Part shown: one piece after another, positions 35,421 through 43,873 of the stretch
How positions within the stretch are numbered: the stretch's first letter is position 1
How the letters are laid out: every line of letters begins with the position of its first letter
Notes under the pieces: generated by a model
Told to the model about the DNA's origin: nothing
Seen by the model: only the letters and a program-made list of their open reading frames with translations
The model's database searches: none
Translations under genes and position numbers: made by a program
Source: Kiloniellales bacterium
GTDB taxonomy: Bacteria > Pseudomonadota > Alphaproteobacteria > Kiloniellales > JAKSBE01
Length of the DNA: 53,032 bases
Assembly (NCBI GenBank): GCA_028282935.1
Contig: JANQGU010000190.1
Span: 1-53,032 of the forward strand
Direction of reading: 5' to 3'

Positions 35421-37826
35421 ATGACGCAGGAGGCAAGCTTCCGGACGCGTGCGCTCGACGCCCTGACCATGCTCCTGGTCTCGGGGCTGTCCCTGGTGTT
35501 GCTGATGTACATCGGCTTCGGCGAGGCGCAGCGCACCTACCAGCAGTTCTACCTGGACAAGCTGGTGGCCCAGGCGCGGGTGGTCCAGAGCACCATGGAG
35601 GCCTATCTCCGGCCCGGTCTGCCGCTCAAGCAGTTCGTCGGCTTCGCGACGCTGACCGAGCCGATCCTGGAAGCGGACCCGGCGGTCGCCGCCATGACCA
35701 CCTTCGACTTCAACGGCACGCCGGTCTTCGGCAGCGGCAGCGCGACCGGGGCGCTGCTCGACAAGGCGCCGAGGATGGCGCAGGGGGATCCAGGCTACGA
35801 GCTGCGGGAGAGCGCGACCGAGTATCAGATCGTCCTGCCGCTGCGGAACAAGTTCGAGACCGTGGGCCGCCTGGCGGTGACCATGCCGCGTGCCGTGGTC
35901 GAGGAGCGGGTGGCCGAGGGCTTCCGGCCGCTCCTGGTGGTGGCGCTCGGGCTTTCGCTGCTCTTCGCGCTGTTCGTGTTCTTCGGCGTGCCCAAGGCCC
36001 GGTCGCTGCGCGTGCCCTGGCTGCAGATGGCCTACGCGATGACCTTCCTGACCATGGCGGCGGCGGTCATCTGGACCCTGGTCTCGCTCTACTCCGAAGG
36101 CGCCCAGGTCAAGGCCAAGGCCCTGGCGGACTCCCTGGGCCAGCGGCTCTCGGATCTGGTCGCCTTCAACATCGACATCGACGAGATCGGCGGCCTCGAC
36201 CGGACCTTCGGCGACTACATCCGGCTCAACCCGGACATCAGCGCCGCCGGCCTGACGGTGGACGGGCGGGTCGTGATCCACACCGATCCGGATCAGGTCG
36301 GCCGGCCCTGGCGCTCCAGCCGCAGCACCTACGAGTACGGCGTCGACCTGACCCCGCCCGGCAGCCCGCGCGAGATCCATGTCGCGGTCGCCCTGCCGAC
36401 TGCGCTGATCTATCGCCAGATCGCCCGCAGCGTGAAGAACTTCGCCGCGCTCTTCGTCGCCTCGGCGCTCTTCGCCGGCCTGTTCCTGCAACTGGCCGGT
36501 TCGGTCAAGCGCGGCGCGCCGGCGCCCGGCGCGCCGCCGGACCCCCAGGAGCGGCGCCGGCACCAGGCCCTGGCCCTGAACCTGCTGAAGCCCGTCTTCT
36601 TCGCCGCGGTCTTCCTCGAGCACCTGAACTACGCCTTCCTGCCGCAGTTCGTCTACCAGGTGGCCGAGGCCGCCGGCCTGTCCACCGGCTTCGTCTCGGC
36701 GCCCTTCATCGCCTTCTACCTCTGCTTCGCCCTGGCCCTGGTCCCGGCCGGGCACTTCGCACAGCATCACTCGCCGCGGCCGCTGATGTACCTCGGCCTG
36801 CTGCTGGCCGGCGGCGGCCTCCTGCTGCTCGCCTCCGGCGGCGACTTCGGCCTGGTGCTGGCGGCGCGGGCCTTGTCCGGCCTCGGCCAGGGCATGCTGT
36901 TCATCGGCGTCCAGTCCTACATCCTGGCGATGGCGCCGCCGGACCGCCGGACCCAGGGCGCGGCGATCATCGTCTTCGGCTTCCAGGGCGGCATGATCTC
37001 GGGCATGGCCATCGGCTCCCTGCTGGTCACCTACATGGGCGCCGAGGGAGTCTTCCTGCTGAGCGGCGTCATCGCCTTCAGCCTGGCGGTCTACGCCTTG
37101 ACCGTGGTGCCCGCCGTGCCGCGCGAGGAGGCGCAGGAGGCGCCGATCGGCTTCTCGCCGGGCCAGATCCTGGCCAACATCGGCAAGGTCCTGCGCTGCC
37201 TGGACTTCCTCAAGACCATGCTGCTGATCGGCATCCCGGCCAAGGCGGTGCTGACCGGCGTGATCATCTTCGCCCTGCCGCTCTTGCTGTCGCAGTACCG
37301 CTACGCGCAGGAGGACATCGGCCAGATCATCATGGTCTATGCCGCCGGCGTGGTCGTCGCCAGCCTCTTCGCCGCGCGGGTCGTCGACCGGACCGGGCGG
37401 ACCCACCGCGTGCTGTTCTTCGGCGCGATCGTCAGCGGCGCCGGCCTGTTCCTGATCGGGCTGATCGGCTGGCTTCCCGGCGAGGCCGGCGCCGGCGGCT
37501 CCTCGCTCGTGACCCTGATCCTGGTCGTCGGCGTGGCGACCGTCGGGATCGCCCACGGCCTGATCAACGCGCCGGTCGTGACCCATGTCGCCGACTCGCG
37601 TCTGGCGGCCCGGGTCGGGGCCAGCTCGCTGACCGCGACCTATCGTTTCCTCGAGCGCCTGGGACACATCGCCGGTCCCATGATCGTGGCGCAGCTGTTT
37701 CTGATCGGCGGGCAGGGGACCCAGGTGCTGCTGTGGTTGGGCAGCGCCGTCCTGGCCTTCGGGCTCCTCTTCGCCCTGCCGACCCCACCCGGGCAGGGGG
37801 GGCCTGCCACCGGATCAAGTAGATAG
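35421..37826 (+). CDS. Two-sensor-domain / MFS transporter fusion protein
   Basis: 801 residues. TM1 (about 13-33), an extracytoplasmic domain (about 34-168), TM2 (about 169-190), TM3 (about 203-224), a second extracytoplasmic domain (about 225-338) and TM4 (about 341-360) are followed by a 12-helix-sized MFS-like region (about 385-790; HFAQHHSPRPLMYLGLLLAG, ALSGLGQGMLFIGVQSYI, FAARVVDRTGRTHRVLFF). Both outer domains show Cache-like strands ending in MTTFDFNGTPVFGS and LTVDGRVVIHTDPD. Sensor domains fused ahead of an MFS core are unusual and suggest a transporter-like receptor, or transport gated by a ligand. The ATG at 35421 follows AGAGG. An ABC-type binding protein gene lies 52 bases downstream, probably in the same operon. 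Confidence 0.7.
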   Translation: MTQEASFRTRALDALTMLLVSGLSLVLLMYIGFGEAQRTYQQFYLDKLVAQARVVQSTMEAYLRPGLPLKQFVGFATLTEPILEADPAVAAMTTFDFNGTPVFGSGSATGALLDKAPRMAQGDPGYELRESATEYQIVLPLRNKFETVGRLAVTMPRAVVEERVAEGFRPLLVVALGLSLLFALFVFFGVPKARSLRVPWLQMAYAMTFLTMAAAVIWTLVSLYSEGAQVKAKALADSLGQRLSDLVAFNIDIDEIGGLDRTFGDYIRLNPDISAAGLTVDGRVVIHTDPDQVGRPWRSSRSTYEYGVDLTPPGSPREIHVAVALPTALIYRQIARSVKNFAALFVASALFAGLFLQLAGSVKRGAPAPGAPPDPQERRRHQALALNLLKPVFFAAVFLEHLNYAFLPQFVYQVAEAAGLSTGFVSAPFIAFYLCFALALVPAGHFAQHHSPRPLMYLGLLLAGGGLLLLASGGDFGLVLAARALSGLGQGMLFIGVQSYILAMAPPDRRTQGAAIIVFGFQGGMISGMAIGSLLVTYMGAEGVFLLSGVIAFSLAVYALTVVPAVPREEAQEAPIGFSPGQILANIGKVLRCLDFLKTMLLIGIPAKAVLTGVIIFALPLLLSQYRYAQEDIGQIIMVYAAGVVVASLFAARVVDRTGRTHRVLFFGAIVSGAGLFLIGLIGWLPGEAGAGGSSLVTLILVVGVATVGIAHGLINAPVVTHVADSRLAARVGASSLTATYRFLERLGHIAGPMIVAQLFLIGGQGTQVLLWLGSAVLAFGLLFALPTPPGQGGPATGSSR

Positions 37827-37878
37827 AGCAGCTTGCCTGCGTTCGAGCGAGCACAGGCTGCTCTGGGGAGATCGCAAG

Positions 37879-39132
37879 ATGATGAAGCTTTTCGCAATGA
37901 CACGGCCGGCGGCCGCGGCCGTCCTTTCGGCCCTGCTGCTGGCCGGGGCCTGGAGCGGCGCCGCGCAGGCGGCGCCCGGCTACACGGCCTGGTTCACGCC
38001 GACGGAGCAGAGCCTGCGGGCCTGGAACTTCGTCGAGGTGGAGGGCGAGGACACCCAGGTCCTGATCCGCCACAAGCTGCCGATCGCGACCGGACCGGTC
38101 CTGCCGGTGATGGTCATCTTTCCGCGGCCGTCCTCGGCTTACGACATCGCGATGAACAAGATCCTCAACGTCTTCGAGGAGAAGGAGATCAACGTCGAGT
38201 TCCTGCTCTACAACTTCGAGAAGGACCACGGCAGCGGCAAGCACGCCCTCAGGATCGCCGAGGAGCGGGGCTACCGCCTGATCTACTCGATGGGATCGGA
38301 GACCACGGCCTGGCTCTGGAGCAACTATCGCGGCGGCGCGGTTCCGATCGTCTCGGTCTGCTCGAAGGACCCGGTGGTCCTGGGCCAGGCGCCCAGCTAC
38401 GAGGTCGGCACCGGCAGCAACTTCGCCTTCACCTCGCTGAACATGCCCATCGAGGTCCAGATGGCCTACGTGAAGGAGCTGAAGCCCGACCTCAAGAACC
38501 TCGGCATCCTGGTCAACAGCAAGAACGTCAGCGCGGTCGAGACCCAGGCCAAGCCGATGAAGCGCTATGCCGAGCGCCTCGGCATCCGGGTGCAGGAGCT
38601 CGCCGTCGAGAGTCCGGAGGCCGCGGCGGAGGAGCTCGAGGGCCTGGTCTCGAAGGCGGTGGCGGTCATGCGCAAGAACGATCCCACACTCAGCAACAGC
38701 GCCTTCTGGATCACGGGCAGCACGGTGGTGTTCCGCGAGATCGCGACCATCAACGGCAACGCGGACCGGGTGCCGGTCCTCAGCGTCGTTCCCGATGTGG
38801 TCATGCCCGGCCCGGACAGCGCGGTGCTCTCGATCGGCGTCAGCTTCGAAAGCAACGCGCACCTGGCGGCGATCTACGGCGCCGACGTGCTTCAGGAGCG
38901 GGTGAAGGTCGGCGATCTCCCGGTCGGGATCGTGTCGCCGCCGGATATCGCGATCAACTTCCTGAAGGCGCGCGAGATCGGCCTGGAGGTGCCCTTCAGC
39001 TTTTTCGAGAGCGCCAGCTTCGTCTACGACTACGAAGGGCGGATCGTGCGCGACAACGGAAAGCCGGTGAGGGCGAAGCCCGAGGGGAGCAAGGCGGCAG
39101 GCGGCAAGCCGATCGCGGCCAAGCCGGAGTAG
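37879..39132 (+). CDS. Periplasmic substrate-binding protein, ABC_sub_bind type, without ABC partners
   Basis: 417 residues with a Sec signal peptide (about 1-32, ending AAQA). The body resembles the ABC_sub_bind/TrpX-like family: MVIFPRPSSAYDIAMNKILN, an NFEKDHGSGKHALRIA segment, LGILVNSKNVSAVE, and VGIVSPPDIAINFLKAREIG near the end. The tail is Lys/Ala/Pro-rich. No permease or ATPase is nearby. The gene follows the sensor-MFS fusion by 52 bases, so the protein may present a ligand to it; this is inference. The ribosome-binding region is GGGGAGATCG. Confidence 0.75.
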   Translation: MMKLFAMTRPAAAAVLSALLLAGAWSGAAQAAPGYTAWFTPTEQSLRAWNFVEVEGEDTQVLIRHKLPIATGPVLPVMVIFPRPSSAYDIAMNKILNVFEEKEINVEFLLYNFEKDHGSGKHALRIAEERGYRLIYSMGSETTAWLWSNYRGGAVPIVSVCSKDPVVLGQAPSYEVGTGSNFAFTSLNMPIEVQMAYVKELKPDLKNLGILVNSKNVSAVETQAKPMKRYAERLGIRVQELAVESPEAAAEELEGLVSKAVAVMRKNDPTLSNSAFWITGSTVVFREIATINGNADRVPVLSVVPDVVMPGPDSAVLSIGVSFESNAHLAAIYGADVLQERVKVGDLPVGIVSPPDIAINFLKAREIGLEVPFSFFESASFVYDYEGRIVRDNGKPVRAKPEGSKAAGGKPIAAKPE

Positions 39133-39153
39133 GTCCCGCGGCGCGGCCTGATG

Positions 39154-39173
39154 GGCCGGGCGGCCGTCCGGCC
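39154..39173. terminator. GC-rich stem-loop between convergent genes
   Basis: GGCCGG (39154-39159) and CCGGCC (39168-39173) form a 6-bp stem with an 8-base loop, 22 bases after the binding-protein stop and before the stop of the convergent small gene. There is no U-tract. Confidence 0.35.
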
Positions 39174-39183
39174 GGCTCAGTCG

Positions 39184-39210
39184 CCCTGAGTTACGAACCC
39201 TGAGTTACGA
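39184..39210. repeat. 14-bp-period tandem repeat over a stop codon
   Basis: CCCTGAGTTACGA occurs at 39184-39196 and 39198-39210. The first copy carries the stop codon (TAA on the minus strand) of the 50-aa membrane protein. The second, in another frame, codes its last residues. A single copy would end the protein in a slightly different way, so the duplication reset the C-terminus. Confidence 0.5.
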
Positions 39211-39343
39211 GCCAGGACACCAACAGCAGGGCCAGGCAGATCGCCGCGACCAGGCAGATGTCGAGGATCGCCTCGGCGGAGCGGATCCGCAAGGCGAGCC
39301 TTTCATGCGCCTTGGCGTCTATGTCGTGCTTTTCCGCTTCCAT
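39191..39343 (-). CDS. Small single-pass membrane protein (50 aa)
   Basis: 50 residues: a charged N-terminus (MEAEKHDIDAKAHERLALRI) and one membrane helix (about 25-46, ILDICLVAAICLALLLVSWL). The hydrophobic pattern is good, but no clear ribosome-binding site precedes the ATG. An AT-rich promoter-like stretch lies upstream (39355-39460). The function is unknown. It lies beside the hemolysin-III gene, on the opposite strand. Confidence 0.5.
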   Translation of the reverse strand: MEAEKHDIDAKAHERLALRIRSAEAILDICLVAAICLALLLVSWLVTQGS

Positions 39344-39631
39344 GGCTGGAGGCTTTGTTTGCAGAACGCAGTAGAAGCTCTAGGTATATTGTCTTTTACT
39401 CCAGCCATCTGTTAAATGCATCACTTAAGAAACGCGAGTTATTCGCTCAAATAAATACAGCTTTTGCCGCCTCGGGCGGCTGGCCGCCCGGTCCCGGAGC
39501 GCCGCCTCTTCGGCCCGCTGCGGCGGCGTGGCGATCCTGGGGCGGCCGCGCTCACGATTTGATCATCGATAGGGCACTGGTCGCATCGTCCGGCCCTGGC
39601 TATCGTGTCATCTTCATCAGGGAGGTGACAC
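39344..39631. promoter_or_regulatory. Divergent promoter region, small membrane gene / hemolysin-III gene
   Basis: This is an AT-rich stretch followed by GC-rich DNA with a 7-bp hairpin (CGGGCGG/CCGCCCG, 39473-39490). No further gene is seen. Confidence 0.35.
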
Positions 39632-40312
39632 TTGGAACAGGTAGGCCAGAAGGTGCGCGCCGCGATCGAGCGGAACGGGGAGAGCCTTTACGAGGAAATC
39701 GCGAACGCCGTGACCCACGGGATCGGTGCGGTGCTCTCTGCCGCCGCCCTGGCCTTGATCGTGGTTCTGGCGGCCTTCACCGGCAGCGTCTGGGCCATCG
39801 TCACCTCGGCGATCTACGGCGCGACCCTCTTCCTGACCTATCTGTCGTCCGCGCTCTACCACGGCACCTGGCACAGGGCGGCCAAGTCGGTGTTCCTGGC
39901 CGCCGACCACTGCGCGATCTTTCTGCTGATCGCCGGCACCTACACGCCGATCACCCTGCTGGCCTTTCCGAAGCCCCTGGGCTGGGTCCTCTTCGGCGTG
40001 ATCTGGGGCATGGCGCTGATCGGGATCGCCGTCCGGCTCTGGCTGGGCCGCCTGCACTGGTTCCTCATCCCCGTCTTCCTGGGCATGGGCTGGATCGGTT
40101 TTCCCTGGAGCGAGACGATCTTCGAAAGCCTGGGAACCGGCGGCGCCTGGCTGCTGCTATCGGGCGGCCTGGCCTATACCGCGGGCGTCGTGTTCTATCT
40201 CTGGCGAAGCCTGCCCTTCAATCACGCGGTCTGGCATCTCTTCGTGATCGGCGGCAGCGTCTGTCATTTCCTGGCGATTGCGATCTACGCGCTACCGGCC
40301 GTGGCAGGTTGA
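39632..40312 (+). CDS. Hemolysin III / PAQR-family membrane protein
   Basis: 226 residues with seven predicted membrane helices. Family marks: EEIANAVTHGIGAVLS at the N-terminus, YLSSALYHGTWHRAAKSVFL, ADHCAIFLLIAGTYTP and, near the end, HAVWHLFVIGGSVCHFLAIA. The conserved His and Asp (H in VTHG, S-x-x-x-H in SALYH, D in ADHC, H-x-x-x-H in HAVWH) would form the metal-hydrolase-like site of the CREST/PAQR superfamily. Its role in bacteria is not settled; lipid or membrane homeostasis is proposed. The start is TTG with a very good GGGAGGTGA ribosome-binding site. Confidence 0.85.
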   Translation: MEQVGQKVRAAIERNGESLYEEIANAVTHGIGAVLSAAALALIVVLAAFTGSVWAIVTSAIYGATLFLTYLSSALYHGTWHRAAKSVFLAADHCAIFLLIAGTYTPITLLAFPKPLGWVLFGVIWGMALIGIAVRLWLGRLHWFLIPVFLGMGWIGFPWSETIFESLGTGGAWLLLSGGLAYTAGVVFYLWRSLPFNHAVWHLFVIGGSVCHFLAIAIYALPAVAG

Positions 40313-40388
40313 TCACCACCTGCCGTCCGGCCGGTTACGCAGATTTGGCTCGCAAGTTCGGACTCCTACCTGGATCCTGTGCAAGACG

Positions 40389-40502
40389 TCAAAACAGCGC
40401 GTAAGCGCTGAACAGCGACGTCTGTTCGAGTAAAGCCCATACGAGAAGGACACCGGCTACCACGGCCGCCGCCTTCTCCAAGAGCTGTTCTGTCGTGCTC
40501 AT
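40389..40502 (-). CDS. Small single-pass membrane protein (37 aa)
   Basis: 37 residues: MSTTEQLLEKAAAVVAGVLL, then VWALLEQTSLFSAYALF; one membrane helix at about 10-25. The ATG at 40502 follows a strong GGGGGAG ribosome-binding site. It lies 240 bases downstream of the cyclase gene on the same strand. The function is unknown. Confidence 0.5.
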   Translation of the reverse strand: MSTTEQLLEKAAAVVAGVLLVWALLEQTSLFSAYALF

Positions 40503-40742
40503 CGTTCTCCCCCAGTTGGTCTCCATCGCAAGCCTGCAGCCAACCAGGACTATATCTAGCGCAGATCCGGTAACTTGTTATTAACTATGTTCGGCTTGTC
40601 ACAGAAATCCTGTATTTGTTGTATTTCCGCCACAGGCTTGGCGTTTCCGCCACAGAGTTAGTTTCCTTAATAGCTCCACAACCTTTCGGAGTGCCTTTCC
40701 GAGTCTTGGCAGCGGCGGGGTCGCGGCGGGAGCGACGGGCCG
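40503..40742. other. Leader region of the 37-aa gene with two direct repeats
   Basis: TTTCCGCCACAG occurs at 40624-40635 and again at 40644-40655, a 20-base period (about two helical turns), after an AT-rich stretch at 40560-40630. That is consistent with paired binding sites for a regulator. Otherwise nothing is seen. Confidence 0.4.
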
Positions 40743-41975
40743 TCAACGCGGCTCCAGGGTGAAGAGCTCCTGCGGCTCGGAGACGCCGCGCAGGGCGTAG
40801 CGCCCCAGCGAGACGAGACGCGGCCGCGCGGCGGGCGCGCCGGCGGCGAAGTCCGAGGACACCAGCACCCTCTGATCCAGGTTCCGGCAGAGTCCCTCGA
40901 TCCGGCTGACCTCGTTGACCGCGGGACCGACGACCGTGAAGTCGAGGCGCTCCAGGCTGCCGACGTTGCCGTAGAGCACCTCTCCGAGGTGCAGGCCCAG
41001 GTAGATGTCGCTGGTCGGCAGGCCCGCCGCGTCGCGCTCGGCGTTGAGCGCGTCGATACGCGCCAGCAAGGCCTCGGCGGCGTCGAGGGCCTGCTCGCCG
41101 GCGGCGCGGGAATCGGACAGCTTGAAGATCGCCAGGATGCCGTCGCCGACGAACTTCAGCACCTGGCCGTCGTGGGCGTGCAGGGTCTCGACCACGCAGG
41201 CGGCGTAGTCGTTGAGCAGGCCCAGAAGGGTCTCGCTGGGCGCGGTGTCGGCGATCCGGGTGAAGCCGCGCAGATCGCTGTACCAGAGCACGGCCTCGAT
41301 GGCCTCGGCGGTGCCGCGCTCGATCCTGCCGCGCAGCACCCGTCGGCCGGCGTCCTCGCCCAGGTAGGTGCGCATGAGCGTATCGGTGATCCCGCGGGTG
41401 AGGGCCGACTTCAGGGCCAGGCAGAGCGTCGGCAGGGAGCCCTCGATCATCGCCACCTGGGCCGCCGCGAAGCCGTCGGGATGCCGTGTCGTCCAGGAGG
41501 AATAGACCGTGTCGAAATCGCCGATCGCCTCGTCTCCGGAGAGCGGAGTCAGCAGGACGAGGTAATCGCTCGCGCCCGCCGCTTCCAGCTCCTCGAGGAT
41601 CGGGAAGCGGGGCAGCCCCGCCGCCAGGGGCGCGCCCGGCTTGAGCCGCAGGCGGGTCTCCGCGCGCTCGGCGAGGTAGTAGAAGGGACTCTGCAGCCAC
41701 AGCTCGTCGGCCGTCTCGGCCTCGCTGCGCTGGTAGTCGCGCTGCGCGATCCCGGCGTCGGCCGACCAGATGAAGTTGCTGCCGAGCAGCACGGGGTGCA
41801 GGGTGTCGACGCCGACCGCGCAGCGGTCCAGGGGGACCCCGGCCTCTCGCAGGCGCTTGCAGTAGCCCTCGATCAGCGCCGCGCCGTCTTCGCCCGCGAG
41901 TCCGGCCGCCACGATCCAGTCGTTGAGGCGCGCCAGCTTCGGCGCGGCTTCCGATGTGAGGTCCGGCTCGGTCAT
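40743..41975 (-). CDS. Class III adenylate/guanylate cyclase with N-terminal sensor-like region
   Basis: 410 residues, soluble. The N-terminal 195 residues are uncharacterised. The cyclase domain (about 210-385) keeps its key residues: metal Asp in WYSDLRGFT, Lys and the second metal Asp in VLKFVGDGILAIF, and transition-state Asn/Arg in VVGPAVNEVSRIE. The nucleotide-contact Asp is replaced by Pro in GPAVN, a change seen in many bacterial single-chain cyclases. It should make cAMP or cGMP. It starts 60 bases after the stop of modC on the same strand, so it may be the last gene of a metC-hisI-modABC transcript. No cyclic-nucleotide receptor is adjacent. Confidence 0.85.
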   Translation of the reverse strand: MTEPDLTSEAAPKLARLNDWIVAAGLAGEDGAALIEGYCKRLREAGVPLDRCAVGVDTLHPVLLGSNFIWSADAGIAQRDYQRSEAETADELWLQSPFYYLAERAETRLRLKPGAPLAAGLPRFPILEELEAAGASDYLVLLTPLSGDEAIGDFDTVYSSWTTRHPDGFAAAQVAMIEGSLPTLCLALKSALTRGITDTLMRTYLGEDAGRRVLRGRIERGTAEAIEAVLWYSDLRGFTRIADTAPSETLLGLLNDYAACVVETLHAHDGQVLKFVGDGILAIFKLSDSRAAGEQALDAAEALLARIDALNAERDAAGLPTSDIYLGLHLGEVLYGNVGSLERLDFTVVGPAVNEVSRIEGLCRNLDQRVLVSSDFAAGAPAARPRLVSLGRYALRGVSEPQELFTLEPR

Positions 41976-42035
41976 GGCACAGAGATAGCGGTCCGGGCGG
42001 CGAAGTTCGAGCCTCTTGCGCGGGCCGCCGGGCTT

Positions 42036-43154
42036 TCAGCTCTCCAGGAAGCGGCCGCGGCTCGAACGGCGCCCCAGGCTGTGGCGGTCGAGGGCGACCG
42101 CCTTGATCAGCGCGAAGACCTCGGCCGCCGGTTCCAGGCGCAGCTCGTGGCAGGAGCGCGCGGTGATCCGGGCCCAGAGGGTCTCGCTGCCGAGGGCCAG
42201 CTTGACGTCGCGCAGCGGGCCTTCTTCGCTGCCGATCTCCTCGACCCGTGCCGGCAGGACGTTGAGGAAGCTGGCGTCCACGGGCGCGGTCCGGGCCAGG
42301 GCCACGTCGCGGGCCCGGATCCGGACCCTGAGCTCGGTCCCCAGGGGCAGCTTCAGGTGCGGCACCCGCAGCCGGCCGCCCTTGAAGGCCAGATCGGTCA
42401 GCCCGAAGGCGAGGTCCTGGCCCGCCACCTTGGCGCGCAGCACCGCGCCGGCCTCGTAGCGGCCGGTCAGCGGGCGCAGATCCAGGCGGCCGGTGACCTC
42501 CTCCAGGGGCCCGACCGCGACAACCTTGCCCTCGGAGATCAGGACCAGGGTGTCGGCCAGACGGACGATCTCCTCCATCGCGTGGCTGACGTAGACGATC
42601 GGCACCTCCAACTCGTCGCGCAGGCGCTCGATGAAGGGCAGGACCTCGTCCTTGCGCGCCTGGTCGAGGGCCGAGAGCGGCTCGTCCATCAGCAGCAGCC
42701 TGGGGTTGGCGAGCAGGGCCCGGCCCAGGGCCACGCGCTGCTTCTCGCCGCCGGACAGGTCGCGCGGCCGGCGCTCGAGCAACTCGGCGATGCCCAGCAG
42801 CTCGACGATCTGCTCCAGGCCGACGATCCGCTCGGCCGGGGGCACGCGGCGCAGGCCGTAGTTCAGGTTGCCCTTGACCGAGAGGTGCGGGAAGAGGCGG
42901 CCCTCCTGGAAGACGTAGCCCAGGCGACGGCGCTCCGGCGGCAGATCGATGCCGGCTTCGGAATCGAAGAGGACCGTGCCGGCGACGGCGATGCGCCCGC
43001 GGTCCGGCCGGATCAGCCCGGCCATCAGGTTGATCAGCGAGGTCTTACCGGCGCCCGAGCGGCCGAAGAGCGCGGTCACGCCGCGGGCCTCGCAGCGGAC
43101 CTCGGCTTCCAGGGCGAAGCCGCGAAGGGCCTTGCTGACGTCGATCTCCAGCAT
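42036..43154 (-). CDS. modC: Molybdate ABC transporter ATP-binding protein
   Basis: 372 residues. GRSGAGKT (Walker A), LSGGEKQRVALGRALL (signature) and LLLMDEPLSALD (Walker B) are present, followed by a C-terminal TOBE/MOP-type domain (about 290-355) as in ModC. It powers molybdate import on the inner membrane. It starts 5 bases after the modB stop, which supports coupling. Confidence 0.9.
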   Translation of the reverse strand: MLEIDVSKALRGFALEAEVRCEARGVTALFGRSGAGKTSLINLMAGLIRPDRGRIAVAGTVLFDSEAGIDLPPERRRLGYVFQEGRLFPHLSVKGNLNYGLRRVPPAERIVGLEQIVELLGIAELLERRPRDLSGGEKQRVALGRALLANPRLLLMDEPLSALDQARKDEVLPFIERLRDELEVPIVYVSHAMEEIVRLADTLVLISEGKVVAVGPLEEVTGRLDLRPLTGRYEAGAVLRAKVAGQDLAFGLTDLAFKGGRLRVPHLKLPLGTELRVRIRARDVALARTAPVDASFLNVLPARVEEIGSEEGPLRDVKLALGSETLWARITARSCHELRLEPAAEVFALIKAVALDRHSLGRRSSRGRFLES

Positions 43155-43159
43155 CGGCT

Positions 43160-43840
43160 TCAGGTGCCCCGCGCCAGCCGGCGGGCGATCACCTCGGAGG
43201 CTGCCAGGGCAAAGAGCGCCACGGCGACCGAGATCAGGGCCAGGCGGAGGGCGCCGGCCTCGCCGTCCGGGGTCTGGATCAGGGTGTAGAGCGCGATCGG
43301 CAGGGTGCGGGTCTCCCCCGGGATGTTCGAGACGAAGGTGATGGTGGCGCCGAACTCGCCCAGGCTGCGGGCGAAGGCCAGGATCGCCCCGGCCAGGATG
43401 CCGGGCGCCATCAGCGGCAGGGTGACGGTGAGGAAGACGTTGACCGGCCCGGCGCCGAGGGTCCGGGCCGCTGCCTCCAGGCGCCGGTCGACGGCCTCCA
43501 GCGACAGCCGCATCGCACGGACCATCAAGGGGAAGGCCATGACCGCCGCGGCCAGGGCGGCGCCGCGCCAGGTGAAGGCGAGGGTGATGCCGAGGGTCTC
43601 GTAGAGCCAGGCGCCCAGCGGGCCCTTGCGCCCGAAGAGCACCAGCAGGCCGTAGCCCACGACCACGGGTGGCAGCACCAGGGGCAGATGGATCAGGCCG
43701 TTCAGCAGGGTCTTGCCGTAGAAGCGCCAGCGGGCGAGGGCCCAGGCGGCGAGCAGGCCGAGCGGCAGGCTCAGGGTGACGCTCCAGAAGGCGACGCGCA
43801 GGCTGAGGCTGAGGGCCTCGGTCTCGAAAGGGGTCAGCAT
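43160..43840 (-). CDS. modB: Molybdate ABC transporter permease
   Basis: 226 residues, five or six membrane helices, with the permease EAA-type loop EAVDRRLEAAARTLGAGPVN and the ModB-like N-terminus PFETEALSLSLRVAFWSVTL. FARSLGEFGATITFVSNIPG is the conserved ModB segment. It is the middle gene of modABC, 33 bases after modA. Confidence 0.92.
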   Translation of the reverse strand: MLTPFETEALSLSLRVAFWSVTLSLPLGLLAAWALARWRFYGKTLLNGLIHLPLVLPPVVVGYGLLVLFGRKGPLGAWLYETLGITLAFTWRGAALAAAVMAFPLMVRAMRLSLEAVDRRLEAAARTLGAGPVNVFLTVTLPLMAPGILAGAILAFARSLGEFGATITFVSNIPGETRTLPIALYTLIQTPDGEAGALRLALISVAVALFALAASEVIARRLARGT

Positions 43841-43873
43841 GGGCGCGCCGGGGTCCGGGTCAGCGGGGCCGGA

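Noticed and set aside
35232-37667. A very long open frame on the minus strand opposite the sensor-MFS gene.
   Set aside because: It is rich in Asp, Gln, Arg and His, has no domain pattern, and mirrors the codon bias of the real + strand gene; a GC-bias shadow.
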